Shown here piece after piece: positions 1 to 10,800 of a DNA stretch of 28,924 bases; position 1 is the stretch's first letter; the number at the start of each line of letters is the position of its first letter. The position numbers and the translations under genes were made by a program. The notes below the pieces were generated by a model. The model was not told the DNA's origin. It saw nothing but the letters and a program-made list of their open reading frames with translations, and did no database searches. The DNA comes from Azolla pinnata (taxonomy: Eukaryota; Streptophyta; Polypodiopsida; Salviniales; Salviniaceae). The stretch lies in assembly GCA_037176905.1 (NCBI GenBank), contig JBBBWG010024001.1:1-28924 (forward strand), given 5' to 3'.

Positions 1-289
1 GGGCGACCTCCTCGACTTGTGCTACCTCTACCCGGGCCGCGCCGGCGGCCGCGCCGGCCCCGGCGCCCTCGTCCTCCCGCCCGTCCTCCTCAACTTCGCC
101 GGCGGCGCATCCGTCGCCCTCAACGACCTCTTCATCCGCGTCGACTCCTCGCGCTTCTGCCTCGCCTTCCGCCCCACCGACCACCCCTTCTCCATCCTCG
201 GCAACTTCCACCAGCACCGCCGCGTCTTCACCTTCGACACCGCCAACGACGTCGTCTGCGTCACCCAGCCCAACCGCCGCTTCTGCTGA
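1..289 (+). CDS. A1-family aspartic protease (nepenthesin-like), C-terminal fragment
   Basis: The open frame begins at base 2 with GDLLDLCY and ends at TGA 287-289. It matches the C-terminal (TAXi_C) half of plant pepsin-like proteases. The DLCY opening is followed by a hydrophobic strand with FAGGASVAL, then the CLAF cysteine segment, then the S-I-L-G-N-F-H-Q-H-R block (usually SIIGN.QQQ), then FDTANDVVCV and a final cysteine. In this family these residues form the C-lobe with its conserved disulfides. The gene runs off the left edge, so the catalytic DTG/DSG motifs and signal peptide are not visible. Codons are extremely C/G-rich at third positions, unlike every other gene in the window, and the part seen has no intron. 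Family assignment is fairly sure; substrate and location (usually secreted or vacuolar) are unknown. Confidence 0.85.
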   Translation, partial: GDLLDLCYLYPGRAGGRAGPGALVLPPVLLNFAGGASVALNDLFIRVDSSRFCLAFRPTDHPFSILGNFHQHRRVFTFDTANDVVCVTQPNRRFC

Positions 290-473
290 ATCCCATGGAA
301 TTAACCACCTCCCTTCCTTCCTCCCTTGAACCTTCCTTCTCCACAGAATCTTCAGATTCTCTCAATTCTCTTCTTGACAGTCTTCAGATTCTTCTTTCCC
401 CCCCCCCCCCTCCTTCCTGCACCCAGCTCACACATTAGATTCTCTCTGCCCACACATTCCAGCTTCTACTCTC

Positions 474-509
<36 letters not shown>

Positions 510-1080
510 ATTGATCCTTCCCTTCATTTTCAGCTTAACCATCCTGCTGCCTCGTCACCACCAGCTCCCTGATTCCTTCAGCTACTACTCACTAGTTCGG
601 GTTCTTTGGACTGGCAGCTGTTTTCACCTCCTCCTCCTCCTCCTCCTCCTCCTCCTCCTCATTGCTCTTTCCCTATTGTGGATCAGTTCCTGATGCCACC
701 CCCATTGTAGGATTCTTTTTTCTCCATATTGTTGAGAGAATTTCAGCATAACAAAGCGATTTCTGCAGCACATGGATCCTTTCTTTCTTCTTCGTCGTCT
801 TCTTCTTCTTCTTTGTTTGCTGCTGCCTTTTTTTTTTATCTGGCCACGGATTCTTCTCCTTCTTCTTCGTCTGCTGCTGCTTTTTTTTTTATCTGGCCAC
901 GGATTCTTTTCCTTCTTCTTCTTCTTCTCCTTCTTCTTCTTCTTCTTCTTTCAGTCCATGCAGTTGTCAGTGATGTCTGCAGAGTCTCAGGGTTTACGGC
1001 ACTATCTCTCAAGTACCATATCTCGGAACCCTAAAAACCGGCCAGCGCCTGAGACCCTTTGATAGATTCTAGCCACCATA
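290..1080. repeat. Pyrimidine-rich low-complexity region with microsatellites
   Basis: This stretch follows the protease stop codon and is mostly C/T on the + strand. It contains a C run near 399-411, a (TC)n tract at about 475-505, a (CTC)n tract at about 627-661 and TTC/CTT-rich sequence at 778-955. A 53-54 bp tandem duplication covers about 818-871 and 872-924; both copies carry a GCTGCTGC block, a T run and TATCTGGCCACGGATTCTT. The ORFs here are Leu/Ser/Phe runs produced by these repeats and are not credible genes. The region could include the protease 3'UTR and a CT-rich promoter or leader of an unidentified + strand transcript. Confidence 0.7.
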
Positions 1081-2241
1081 CCAGCTGCATGAAACCTGCT
1101 CTGCCCGGTGGAGATGGATCATCAACTTCCCAGGCACTTGGAAAAAAACTTTGGCAACACAAACCCACCATGGTGGTATAACAGTGCATACCACCTGCTA
1201 ACAAACAGTTCAGGATTTTTTTTTCAAGATTTTCCGATCTATGATGCTCGACATAGAGAGAAACTTTCACAGCAGCCGTTTCCAAAAATATCCCGAGACT
1301 GTGGGGAGAGATGGTACGTACATATACATAGCCAGTGATCTATGAACGATGCACAGTAACATTAAATTTTTTGACAGATAGATATCATTGTGAAAACGGA
1401 GCTTCCCTCTGATTCCCATGAGCCCACATTGATCCTCGTGTATGTTAACAATATATGACATAGAACGTGGAAACAAGGAATGGAAAAACATTAGAAACGG
1501 TGAATGAAGTTGTTACATGATCACAAGAGCTGCTCCGGGTTGGTTCAACTCGAGGAGTATGAAGTTCATATATTTTTCAGCTCAATCTCTCGCCTCTACT
1601 AACCTTCAGGGTGGACTGTTTGTAGATCGAATGGTGAGAAACCCTGTGCAGTTCTATCAAAGTGTGAAGGAAAGAATGGCATTACAGCAGTTAGCAAACA
1701 ATCAATAGATCAGAGAAACTTCTCGACAATGGTTTCCATCCTTGCAGCAAACACAATTGGAGGTCCAACGATGGCTATAGCATATCATACAGCACAGTCT
1801 CCAGTTCACAGAGCAGAAAAAACGAGCCCACAACCTTCCAAATCTCTCTTTTTTCAAAGAAATTGCAGTACCTTGCCTTCTGCACTCACATAAACCTGCT
1901 TCCAGACCGATTGCTGGCAAAAGCCAAACACAGTTGCCATCCAAACATCAAAAACATGCTGATTGAAAAACATCCAGACAAATTGTCGGCAAACGGCTGA
2001 GTTGCCATTCCAAACATCAAAGAGAGAGTATAAACTGATTGATGAAAAACATTTGCCTCAGTTGCTAACTGAAACAGAATTCAAAATTCAAGTATCTGGC
2101 TTGATTCAAACCAATTTAGGACTATCACATACATAGCCTGAACTCAATTAGGGTAAATTTTGCCTTCAGCAGTTAAAACAAAATTCTGGGTTTGAATATT
2201 GGTCAAATGTTCCACTAAAGCATTTTGATGGTGGAGGATCT
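1081..2241. other. No recognisable gene; one possible short ORF
   Basis: No family could be recognised here on either strand. The only mildly protein-like frame is 1108-1338 (+). It starts MEMDHQLPRHLEKNF and contains NPPWWYNSAYH, with a GT donor-like site near 1315, but I found no convincing downstream exon. A separate frame at 1517-1708 is also unrecognised. The right part, roughly 1700-2241, probably includes the 3'UTR of the VDAC gene on the minus strand, since that gene's stop codon is at 2242-2244. Confidence 0.4.
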
Positions 2242-4631
2242 TCAGGGCTTCAATGCCACTGCTAAGCCAAACTTGGTTTGCTTGTCCAAGGCCTTCGAGT
2301 CGATCTCAGCCGAAAGTGTGAGGGTTGACTTAGGCCTCCATTCATGCTGCACCAGAGCAGCCACCTTCCCATAATTGTTGGCTCTTCCCTTCACGGTAGT
2401 GAAACTATCCAATGCATATGAACTCCCGATGGTGAAGGTATTCTCGTTTTTAGACAGCTTGTGTGCTATTTCTGCCACTACAGTTGTCTTATTAGAGACA
2501 AGATTATGAAGGTAAGAAGCTCTCACTGTATCACCCATATCCGTTCTGCGTTAGACACAAAAATATAATGTTAGGAGTACTACTTTAAAGCACTGCCAAC
2601 AAACATGCAGCAGAATAACCCCAATATCAGAATACCATGTGAACATATTCCTAGTATCAGAATACCCATGATATAGAAATCATGTGATGGACTAGTTCAA
2701 GTTCTCATGCTAGTCTGGTAAAATAATCATAACAATGGAGGATACTTTGATTAAATGCAATAAGAGGAGTATGCAGGAATTCTTACAACAGCAGAGCTGC
2801 CGTGAAATCAGGCTCGGTAATGCCAATGCCAGTATTATACTTTGTCAAGACTCCAGTACTTGTGTCAAACGCTACTTCACCACCAATTGCAAATTTTCCA
2901 TTACCAAATGTTCCATTCACTTCTACCAATGGAACTGCTTTCAAACCAACACTGCCACTAAGACTTGCATTGTCATGGTGATATTGTACCTCCACCTAGA
3001 AAACAACAGAGCTCATAATGTCATCAAATGCTAGAAGAATCTCTACGGAAACATTCCAGTTGACATCCAACCTTTCCAGAATTTGGATCTGGGATGGTAA
3101 AACTGAATACGGACTTCAAACCTGGTGCAATGTCATCCACTGTCACAGTCGTGAAAATCTGAAGCAAAATATCACACCATTTCAAAACTCTGAAACGTTC
3201 AAGACTAAAGGGACTCTATCAAATCAGCCAAGAGATATGAAGTTAAAACAACCATGCAAAACACACAAAGACAGGTTGAGAAATTCAGCAATCTTAAGAA
3301 ATAGTAATCACTCACCAGGAATTTCAATCCGCAGGAACTATTCCAGACAAGAAAATATACTTAAAAAATCAAACAGATGCAGAAGCAATTCATGGGACGT
3401 GACAAGTTACTTGAAAACAAAGGAGGAGATTATGCAGTTTTAAGCAAAGTTTCAAAATCTAGGTTCCATAAAATAGTCTTCAAAGTTTATAAAGATATTC
3501 AAACATAATCCAAACAACGTATCTCATTACTTAGATGGCAGGTAATGCCAAGATTATGCACAAACCCTTATGGGTTCAAGAAAAAGGTCTGAAATCCAGG
3601 TTTCTTTGAGAATACACACACAATCCACACAACATGACTTGAGGCATATGATGTAAAGATTATGCAGCAGAATTTACGTATTTAAGGTTAAAGAATCCAG
3701 GTTTTCTGAGTTCCCAAACATAAACAGAAAATGTGCAGCCATAGGAGACGTCGGGATCGGCTCCACACATAATATGTTCGTACATGCAGGCAATGTATCT
3801 CTGTATGCACAAACTAACTTCTCTATGCCTGTGCAAGGACATACTCAAGCAATAGGCATCACATATACAATGGATCTCCGTACATGAATGTAAGTTATTC
3901 ATGCATGCATATAACATATTCATCTATGCATGTAATGAACCTACAGATTCGTGTATGTATGAATGTAACATAGTCCCAACTTCACCCTCTAGGTACATCC
4001 ATGACTAACAAACACATTCAGAATGTTTACTTGCATGATTCAAAAAACATATCCATTGGAATGGAAAACAAATACCGATATAAGGCATGAGCAGGGAAAA
4101 TTACATTTGAATTGGTATCTAACTTTATGTCTGTTGTAACGTTGCCTTTTTTGAACTTTGTAGCGAGGTCTCCAACAAATAAGTCCCCTTTTTTCAGTCC
4201 AGTTGTTGTGAATGTCTGGAAATAAAACCCATAAACATTGAAATATTACCTCAGATTCACCTCTCAGATGCTCCATTTAAAACAAGAATGAAGTAGATTA
4301 ATATGCTTGATTTAAGACATGAATGGAATTCAACACGGTCGTGAAACATCTTAGTTTACTACAAAAACTCAGAATGGCACCAATAAAATATGACCAATTA
4401 TTCTAATCTCAACTTCTGAAACGTACCAATCCTGTTGGCGACTGTGTTGTCACTGTTACTTTGTGGTCCTGGAGGTAATCTTTGTACAGTAAATCTATTC
4501 GAAAAAACGAACACAAAAAATCAACTACCATGCATAACGATGATGAAATACTAAACAAAACAAAAACATTAAGAGAAACTATTTTCACCTTTGGCCTTTT
4601 TGCCAATATCCGAAAACAATCCTGGTCCCAT
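2242..4631 (-). CDS. VDAC: Voltage-dependent anion channel (VDAC, mitochondrial porin)
   Basis: VDAC is the beta-barrel of the mitochondrial outer membrane that passes ADP/ATP and metabolites. Six exons, read on the minus strand, splice to 273 aa (plant VDACs are about 276): 4631-4589, 4494-4427, 4215-4105, 3158-3072, 2995-2787 and 2545-2242. All introns are GT-AG and the frame is kept throughout. The start ATG at 4631 gives the amphipathic N-terminal helix MGPGLFSDIGKKAKDLLY. PGLK at residues 86-89 matches the conserved GLK triplet linked to nucleotide binding. The C-terminal exon carries the eukaryotic porin signature region (TVKGRANNYGKVAAL then VQHEWRPKS) and ends LAVALKP, as in Arabidopsis VDACs. 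The N-terminus lacks the VK insertion of the usual MVKGPGLY. No domain is missing. The VDAC isoform is not determined. Confidence 0.96.
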
Positions 4632-5770
4632 TCTTAAACCTTCAAAAAACGGATAATATCTCCATGTTAAAACTATTAATGACGCTCCAATAAAAAACAA
4701 AATTAAGAAGTGAAACCTAAAGAGGAAAAATGTCACTGTGCATTGAGATTGAACAAAAAATGGTATGATCAATTAGTGATTCAAAGTGCTATGAAAGAAT
4801 TTTGCTAATTTCTCGTCACTCTGACAGGAAGCATACTGTGAATAACGTCACGAACCATTTACCTAAATCCTCTGTATGGCATAAGAAACTATGGAGACAT
4901 GTAAAGAATCTTGTAAATTGGTCATGAATTTGACATGGATCAGCAAGAAATATTTCTCTGAGTTGCACTCACAACCTGGATATGGAGTTTTATAATCAAC
5001 GCTTAACAAAAAAAGAATGTTTGAGATCAATGCCGTGCTTTCACCTACATTAGCTTCTACAGCTACATATATCCGACATTGATTACAGTCGCCTAGCATG
5101 ACAAGAAACTGAGCGTATACGATTGATGTTCAGAACGAAGTCCCGTTTTTTTGAAAGTGACTTTGATTTCACGGAACTTCGAGAACCTCTTTAGGCATAT
5201 TTTCGGTTTGGTAACAACCTGCTTGAAGTCTTCTTAGTTTTGATCGCAAGCAGACGAATTTCGCCTCTAAATACTTGTGCCAATTTTCTGAAACAACCAG
5301 CTTCTACGCTTCGGCATCAAAGATTCAAAGTTCGCATCTCAGACAATATATCGATAGAAAACAGGGCAAGATACGGTCCAACGCGAGCAAAACCAAGAAA
5401 GGAGGACGAAAAAGCACGGTATAGCAAGGAAGGAAGGCAGAGAAATCGCGGCAGAATGAATCGGAGCGAATCGGGAACCCAAATGTGAAGGCCGTATCCA
5501 AATCCAGGGATCCGGCGGAAGGATGAGAAAAACGCGAAGCGGGAGGAGAAGGGAAGGAAGGGAAAAAAAAAAACAAGCAAGGGCAAAGCAAAAGGAACGA
5601 TTTGGATAACATCAGAAGGGAGAGGAGGAGGAGGAGGAGGAGATGAAAGGAACCTGGGAAGAAGACGAAGAGCTTCTGCGTTCGCTGCTGCTGCTGCCGC
5701 TCGCTCTTCTTCTTCTTCCTTCTTCTGCTTTCTTCTTCGCAGACGAAGGAGAGAAAGATACCCTACACTT
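4632..5770 (-). promoter_or_regulatory. Likely VDAC 5'UTR intron, leader exon and proximal promoter
   Basis: No other gene is seen upstream of the VDAC start for about 1.1 kb. On the minus strand, about 5770-5660 is a purine-rich GAAGAAG/GCAGCAG leader ending in CCCAG followed by GTTCC, a plausible donor. Just before the ATG, TTTTTTGAAG followed by GTTTAAG is a plausible acceptor. This suggests one 5'UTR intron of roughly 1 kb, a common layout in plant VDAC genes. On the + strand the same area has a GGA-repeat run near 5620-5644 and a TTC-rich run near 5703-5735. The leader boundaries are inferred and not fixed by homology. Confidence 0.45.
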
Positions 5771-5817
5771 GTGCACCTAATAATACAGGTCTCAGGTTTC
5801 ACACCTGTCCACCGCAA

Positions 5818-6135
5818 TTGTCCGCCAGCATGCCCTATGCATGTGCATGTGCATGTGCATGTGCATGTGCATGTGCGTTATGCGTGTATGTGATCCATGC
5901 GTGTGCATGTGCATGTGCGTATGTGATGACGCATGCATGCATCCGGTGCATGTGGATGCGCATGTACTTGTGTGTGGTTGAGTGCATGCATGTGTGCGTG
6001 CAGTTGCATGTGCAGGGTTGTGATGCGTTAATGCATCTCCTTGTCGATCTTTATGGACATGCATGCACATGCGTCCATGCATGCGTCGCATGCGCCCGAT
6101 GCTTCGATTCAGTTCGGTGCGTTTTGCCAGATTAA
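5818..6135. repeat. ATGTGC / CATGCA alternating purine-pyrimidine tract
   Basis: Six perfect ATGTGC units lie at about 5841-5876, followed by about 200 bp of degenerate GTGCATG, CATGCATGC and TGTGTG sequence. Purine/pyrimidine alternation is long and near-continuous, and CATGCA (RY-type) motifs recur on both strands because they are partly palindromic. ORFs on both strands here are Cys/Ala/Met/His repeats and are not genes. The tract lies just outside the VDAC leader, so it could contribute to that promoter. RY motifs are known sites for plant B3 regulators, but no function is shown here. Confidence 0.75.
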
Positions 6136-6296
6136 CTGACGCATGCTTTTTGGACACAGACTTCTTAATTAAGGTCGTTGATCGAGGCCACTCTTCTTAA
6201 GAGGATCTGCGTCTGGGTGCGAGAGTTTGGGCTTGTGCTTCTCTGTATCTTGTCTCTTCCCATCCTAGCACTCAGATACCATGTTTTTTTTTTTAA

Positions 6297-7238
6297 TCAG
6301 CGCGACGACAGATAACTCCGCCTTCTGCGGGACATTGGCATGAGAACGCAAAGATTTTTGGCCGTTATGGTGCCAAACAGGCGGAATCTCTGTGGCAATT
6401 ATGGGATTCGTTCTGGAAAAACATAAGCGAACTACGAACGGTTGTGCTTGCAAGTTTCCGAAAGAGTGTGTTGCCATCCGCGATGGCATTTACGGCCACT
6501 GTTTATCAATATCGTCCATCTCTTCTCCCTCCGAATCCATGGAAGCATTGCAACTGGGATTGAGTTGTCGAATTCGGCTGTGGACCAGGTCTTGCAAAAC
6601 TCGATGACACGAGCATCTTTGCAGTCGGCGAGTTTCCCTTCCAAGACAGAAAATGTCTTGCATGCCGTAAAACATACTCGATTCCTTCAAAGCAAGCCCT
6701 CTTTTTTCTGTCTACTCCGGTGTTCAGCAATCGAGTCCATATGACCGACTGGCTTCGTTGGAGCTCAGGTTCTTGTGTTTCGAATGCCAACATTTCATCG
6801 CATCAAATTCTACTCCAATTTCTGCTGTTCTCTTTACTGCTTGTGTTTTCCCTTTTAACTCATGGTAGTACAACTCACAAGCATTACTACAAACAGAGCG
6901 GGAAGAAATCTCATCCTCGGTTGAAGGATCCCCCTTTCAAGCATGGACTAGAACATTTCGTTGTGCCCTTGCGATAGCGAGTGATGACCAATGATCAAAG
7001 CAACCCGCGAGAGCTCTCTTATGTGATCAACTGCATCGAGCATGTAATTGTGGCACATAAGTTGGAAGACATGTATGATTGCAGCCGAGGTGGGCAGAAA
7101 TTCGACACATGTTTGATCGTGGGCGATCTAGATACCGATTCCAGACATATTCATAGTGGCAAAGCTCTGCTGCAAACAAGGTTTCGGGCTTTTGCCATGG
7201 GCGCTGCCTTCAAAAGGAAACGACACTTCATCATCTAG
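6297..7238 (+). pseudogene. Long open frame of unknown identity interrupted by two stops
   Basis: One + frame (positions divisible by 3) runs from TCA 6297, just after a T run and TAA 6294-6296, to TAG 7236-7238. Over about 313 codons it has only two internal stops, TGA 6561-6563 and TAG 6975-6977; random sequence of this composition would give roughly 15. Readable stretches include GHWHENAKIFGRYGAKQ, LWQLWDSFWKN, VEFGCGPGLAKLDD, KCLACRKTYS and ELSYVINCIEHVIVAHK. A hydrophobic block (about 6810-6860) follows ISSHQ. I do not recognise the family. VEFGCGPG recalls a SAM-methyltransferase motif I, and CLAC a zinc ribbon, but neither context is convincing. It could be a decayed gene, one split by small introns, or an organelle-derived copy. 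Other frames are also fairly open, so coding status is uncertain. Confidence 0.4.
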
Positions 7239-7503
7239 GCAAAGCGTTCTGCTGAAGCGAGAGTCTCTCGACAAGAGAAGATTTCCCTCGCAGCACGAGG
7301 CATTCTAGCGAAACAACACAACAGTAAGAAAGCATCACGAGTCGATCAAGCTCCTCGGGCATCAAAAGAGACGATTAAAAAAGAAAAAACCCGAAGTAAA
7401 CTAACTGTGCAGGGAGGGCTCGAAACACCCTCAACTCTAAAAACCCTAAGGCCCAAATGTCCTAAACAGGAAAGCTCTCATGTTCTAAACCCTAAATCCC
7501 ATG

Positions 7504-7745
7504 CCCTAAACCCTAACCCTAACCCTAACCCTAATCCTAACCCTAATCCTAATCCTAACCCTAATCCTAACCCTAACCCTAACCCTATTCATAACCCTAT
7601 TCATAACCCTAATCCTAACCCTAATCCTAACCCTAACCCTAACCCTAATCCTAACCCTAACCCTAACCCTATTCATAACCCTAATCCTAACCCTAACCCT
7701 AACCCTAATCCTAACCCTAACCCTAACCCTAACCCTGACCCTAAA
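7504..7745. repeat. Interstitial telomere-like array of 6-bp CCCTAA units
   Basis: About 40 units in strict 6-bp register, mostly CCCTAA with CCTAAT-type variants. Three 12-bp CCCTATTCATAA variants sit inside. The array is entered from plant 7-bp CCCTAAA motifs at 7430-7510 and ends at CCCTGACCCTAAAGG. The 6-bp period makes the frame encode (Asn-Pro)n on one strand and (Arg-Val)n on the other; these long ORFs are artefacts. The array ends about 130 bp before the PAA1 start codon, so it lies in that gene's promoter or 5'UTR. The 265 bp between the interrupted frame and the array hold no visible feature. Confidence 0.92.
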
Positions 7746-7875
7746 GGCAGAACCACAAGATGCACACGTGATGCATATGCAGGAAAAAGTGTGAGAAGGA
7801 AGCTTCAATGGATAGACATGAGAGGGAAAGAGGGAGAGAGAGAAAGAGAAGATCAGATTGATCTCCACAGCATCC

Positions 7876-10800
7876 ATGGAGAGAGCTCTGCTTCATCGTC
7901 TCTCCTACTCCTTTTCGTCTCCTTCTTCTCCTTCTTCTTCTTCTTCTTCTTCTTCTTCTTCTGCTTCGTCTGTTGCTGTAGCTTGGGCCATCACACCCAC
8001 CCATTGTGTTGTAAACCACCATCTGCCCGTTCGCCCAACTGCCCGTTTCCACAAATGGCTCACTTCTCGCTTCCCTCCACCTCCGCCCGCGCAACCCTCC
8101 TCATTCTCTTCCTACGCCTTTCCTTCCTTAGCCACCTGGTGCCCGAAGCATAGCTCCATTTGGGCAGCGAGAACAGCTTGCATTTCCAGCTCCGCCATTT
8201 TCCATTCAAGCACCGGAGATGGGAACTACGGGTCCGGAGGAGGATCGGATGGCGGAGACAAGGGTGGAAACAATGGTGGAGATGGTTCCTCAGCTCATTC
8301 CGGAGACCCTGAAGCTGTTGGATCGAATCCTGCTTCTTCCTCTTCCTCCTCAGAAGAAGTCATCTTCCTTGATGTTGGGGTATGTTCTCTACCATCTGCA
8401 TTATGGTCTATGGACATTTTCTGTTTTCTTTTTAGTGTGCAATTTTTTTGTTTGTTTTTCCTGATTTTTTTTTCTATTTGCAAACCAATATATAATTTTC
8501 GGCCTTCTATGCTGATTCCTCTTTTTAATCCACATCTACGACAGCCGTATCCACGATACCATTTTTATTTCGTTGTCAGCAAGTTATGACATGATGCCAA
8601 TGTTTCACGCCAATGAATTTTACAATCAAAATTTACTCTTTTTCTTCGTGAAATGAATTTCTGGCACGACGATCTTATCATATAATGGATATGCGCTCAT
8701 GTGCCGGGTAATCAAATGGGTTAAGTGATTGATACATAGGCATTTGGACCATGTAGCATGGCCATGTTAAAGGGGATTCTCTAAATATGATCATCTCCGT
8801 AGACATTTCATCTGTATTGCGCATCTACTACAGCTTGAAATTTGTAGCATTGCTACCATACGATACATCGGATATGTGGTAGTAGACTGGGAAACTGGAT
8901 GGGTTAACCGGTCAATGCATAGCTATTTTGGATCATTTTGGCTGTTGTAAGTGGGTTCGGAGTATGGTATCAATAACATGCTTTATTATTTTAGTAGGCT
9001 TTTCAAGTATAATGGGACTTAGTACAGAAGAATATCTTGCTGCATCGTTCTGAAAATTTGGATTCTTTGGTTTGCCCACTTCAATTTTTATGTTCTAAAA
9101 CTGTTTTGGATGGTTGACTATTATCCGAAATGAGGTGAATAAGCATGACTGAATCTGTGCTTCTTTCAAGATAAGCAAGCCCCCTTTCCTTGACTCACTC
9201 TTTTGTCGGGAATTGCCTTTCAAGATTTTTTAAGATCATCAAAATAAGGGTAATATAGTTTCAGACCCAAAATTCAAGATACATTTTGCATCCTAACATT
9301 TGGAAATACCAAATTGCTCGCTACCACGGGTTTCCAAACGACTATTGTCCAAAAAGCGAAGGGAAATATCTTCTCAATTCTAATTCTTGCTCTATGAAGT
9401 GTGTATGGGATTTAAGTACTGTATGTGCAGTATGTGCAGTATGTGCCTGCCTAGAATAATGGTCATAGTGCATAATATCTGTAAGTTTAGGGTTTAGGGT
9501 TTAGGGCTCTATCTCCGAGCGGTAAGTATGCACATTTTCTAGAGAGCATAATATTTAAAGCTGACAGTCTGGTCTGCGTGTTTTTGTGTAAAAACTTTAT
9601 CAATTGTGTCTGATTTTCTATGACTTGTTTCAGGGAATGTCATGCGGTGGCTGTGCATCTAATGTAAAAAGGATCCTGGAGTCACAGGTTAGTGTCTTAT
9701 TTAAATATTGCGGTTTATTTCAAGACAAAATAGCTATAACTTTGGAATGCCGAAATCGTCTATCAATGATAAGGCTGGCGGAATCATGGTTAGAATGGTG
9801 AGGGTCTGCATGGTACCCCATAGATTTGCTAGTGCCTAGGAGGTTGGGTGCACATCACCCCCACGTAGAGACTTTGCTCCACCCACGACAATAAACATCC
9901 CTTCTTAGGAAGGAGACACCCATCAAGAAATATGTAAACTTGCGTCCCATGTGGACATTAAAAATCACCAGGCAACAACCCAAGTTACCACTGAAACTCT
10001 TGAAATTTGGTTTGCAATGACAAGGAACGTTAGCTGGAAACTTACATATTCAATTTTGAACTACAGATGGTTATTTTGAATCGTCTGGAGAAATTATGCT
10101 GATGTATGTGAAATGGTTCTCTTTTGGACTTCATCTATTATTTACCATTTAAAAACTTATTACTAGCTTTGAGAAACTTCAATGCAAAGGATCTGTTAAG
10201 ATTATCAGGAAGTCAAATAATATGCATTCATTTCCAAGTTAAAGATAGTAGCTGTTGTTTGCAAATCCACCCTGTCTTGTTTAAATCTATGCTCTCATAT
10301 TGATCTCATCGCAAACTGTTTCAGGCATATGTGATCCAGGCCTCTGTAAATCTAGCAACAGAGGCTGCTGTTGTAAGAATATCTCTTGTTTCGGAGATCC
10401 CTTCGGCCAGTACAAAGAAAGAGGTGGGGGAAGCCCTTGCAAAACACTTATCAAGTTGTGGGTACAAATCAAGTGTGCGAGGTTGGTATGCTCTCATAGT
10501 TGAAAAATATGAAGTGATTTATTTTTGAGCATTTCAAAATGTCTTGAAATTCATGGATTCCTTCTCTGTTATTATCTTTCTTGGGGATGCTAAGGTTTGA
10601 AAATCCAACATTTCTGCATTTTTTTGTTCTTTTTCATGCACTCTTTATGATGTATGTTTTGGGAGAGGAATATGAAAGGGCGGAAAGAATGAGTTGTGTT
10701 CTAGTTTGTCGAAGGAATCAGAAACCATAGAAACCATCAATACTAGTGTCAGTACCCTTTGAGAGCTCCAAGAACGTACTTCGTTTTACATTCAAGAGAA

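Noticed and set aside
1108..1338. Short + ORF with a WWYNSA motif, considered as an NF-YA N-terminus
   Set aside because: No CCAAT-binding domain follows in any frame before the VDAC gene, and the similarity is only a few residues.
5317..5817. Minus-strand 166-aa ORF rich in Glu, Ala, Leu and Pro
   Set aside because: It covers the purine-rich VDAC leader and simple repeats. No domain is visible, and its composition reflects GAA/GCA/CTC repeats.
5792..6157. His/Met/Thr-rich and Cys/Ala-rich ORFs on both strands
   Set aside because: Pure translation of the ATGTGC/CATGCA repeat.
6240..6300. Minus-strand TGGTATCTGAGTGC resembling a retrotransposon tRNA-Met primer site
   Set aside because: It has mismatches to the usual TGGTATCAGAGC, and no paired LTRs, polypurine tract or gag/pol sequence could be seen nearby.
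7407..8153. Long + ORF with (Asn-Pro)n, and the (Arg-Val)n ORF on the opposite strand
   Set aside because: It is produced by the 6-bp telomere-like array having no stop codon in these frames, then running through a TTC repeat. The real coding start in this area is ATG 7876 in another frame.
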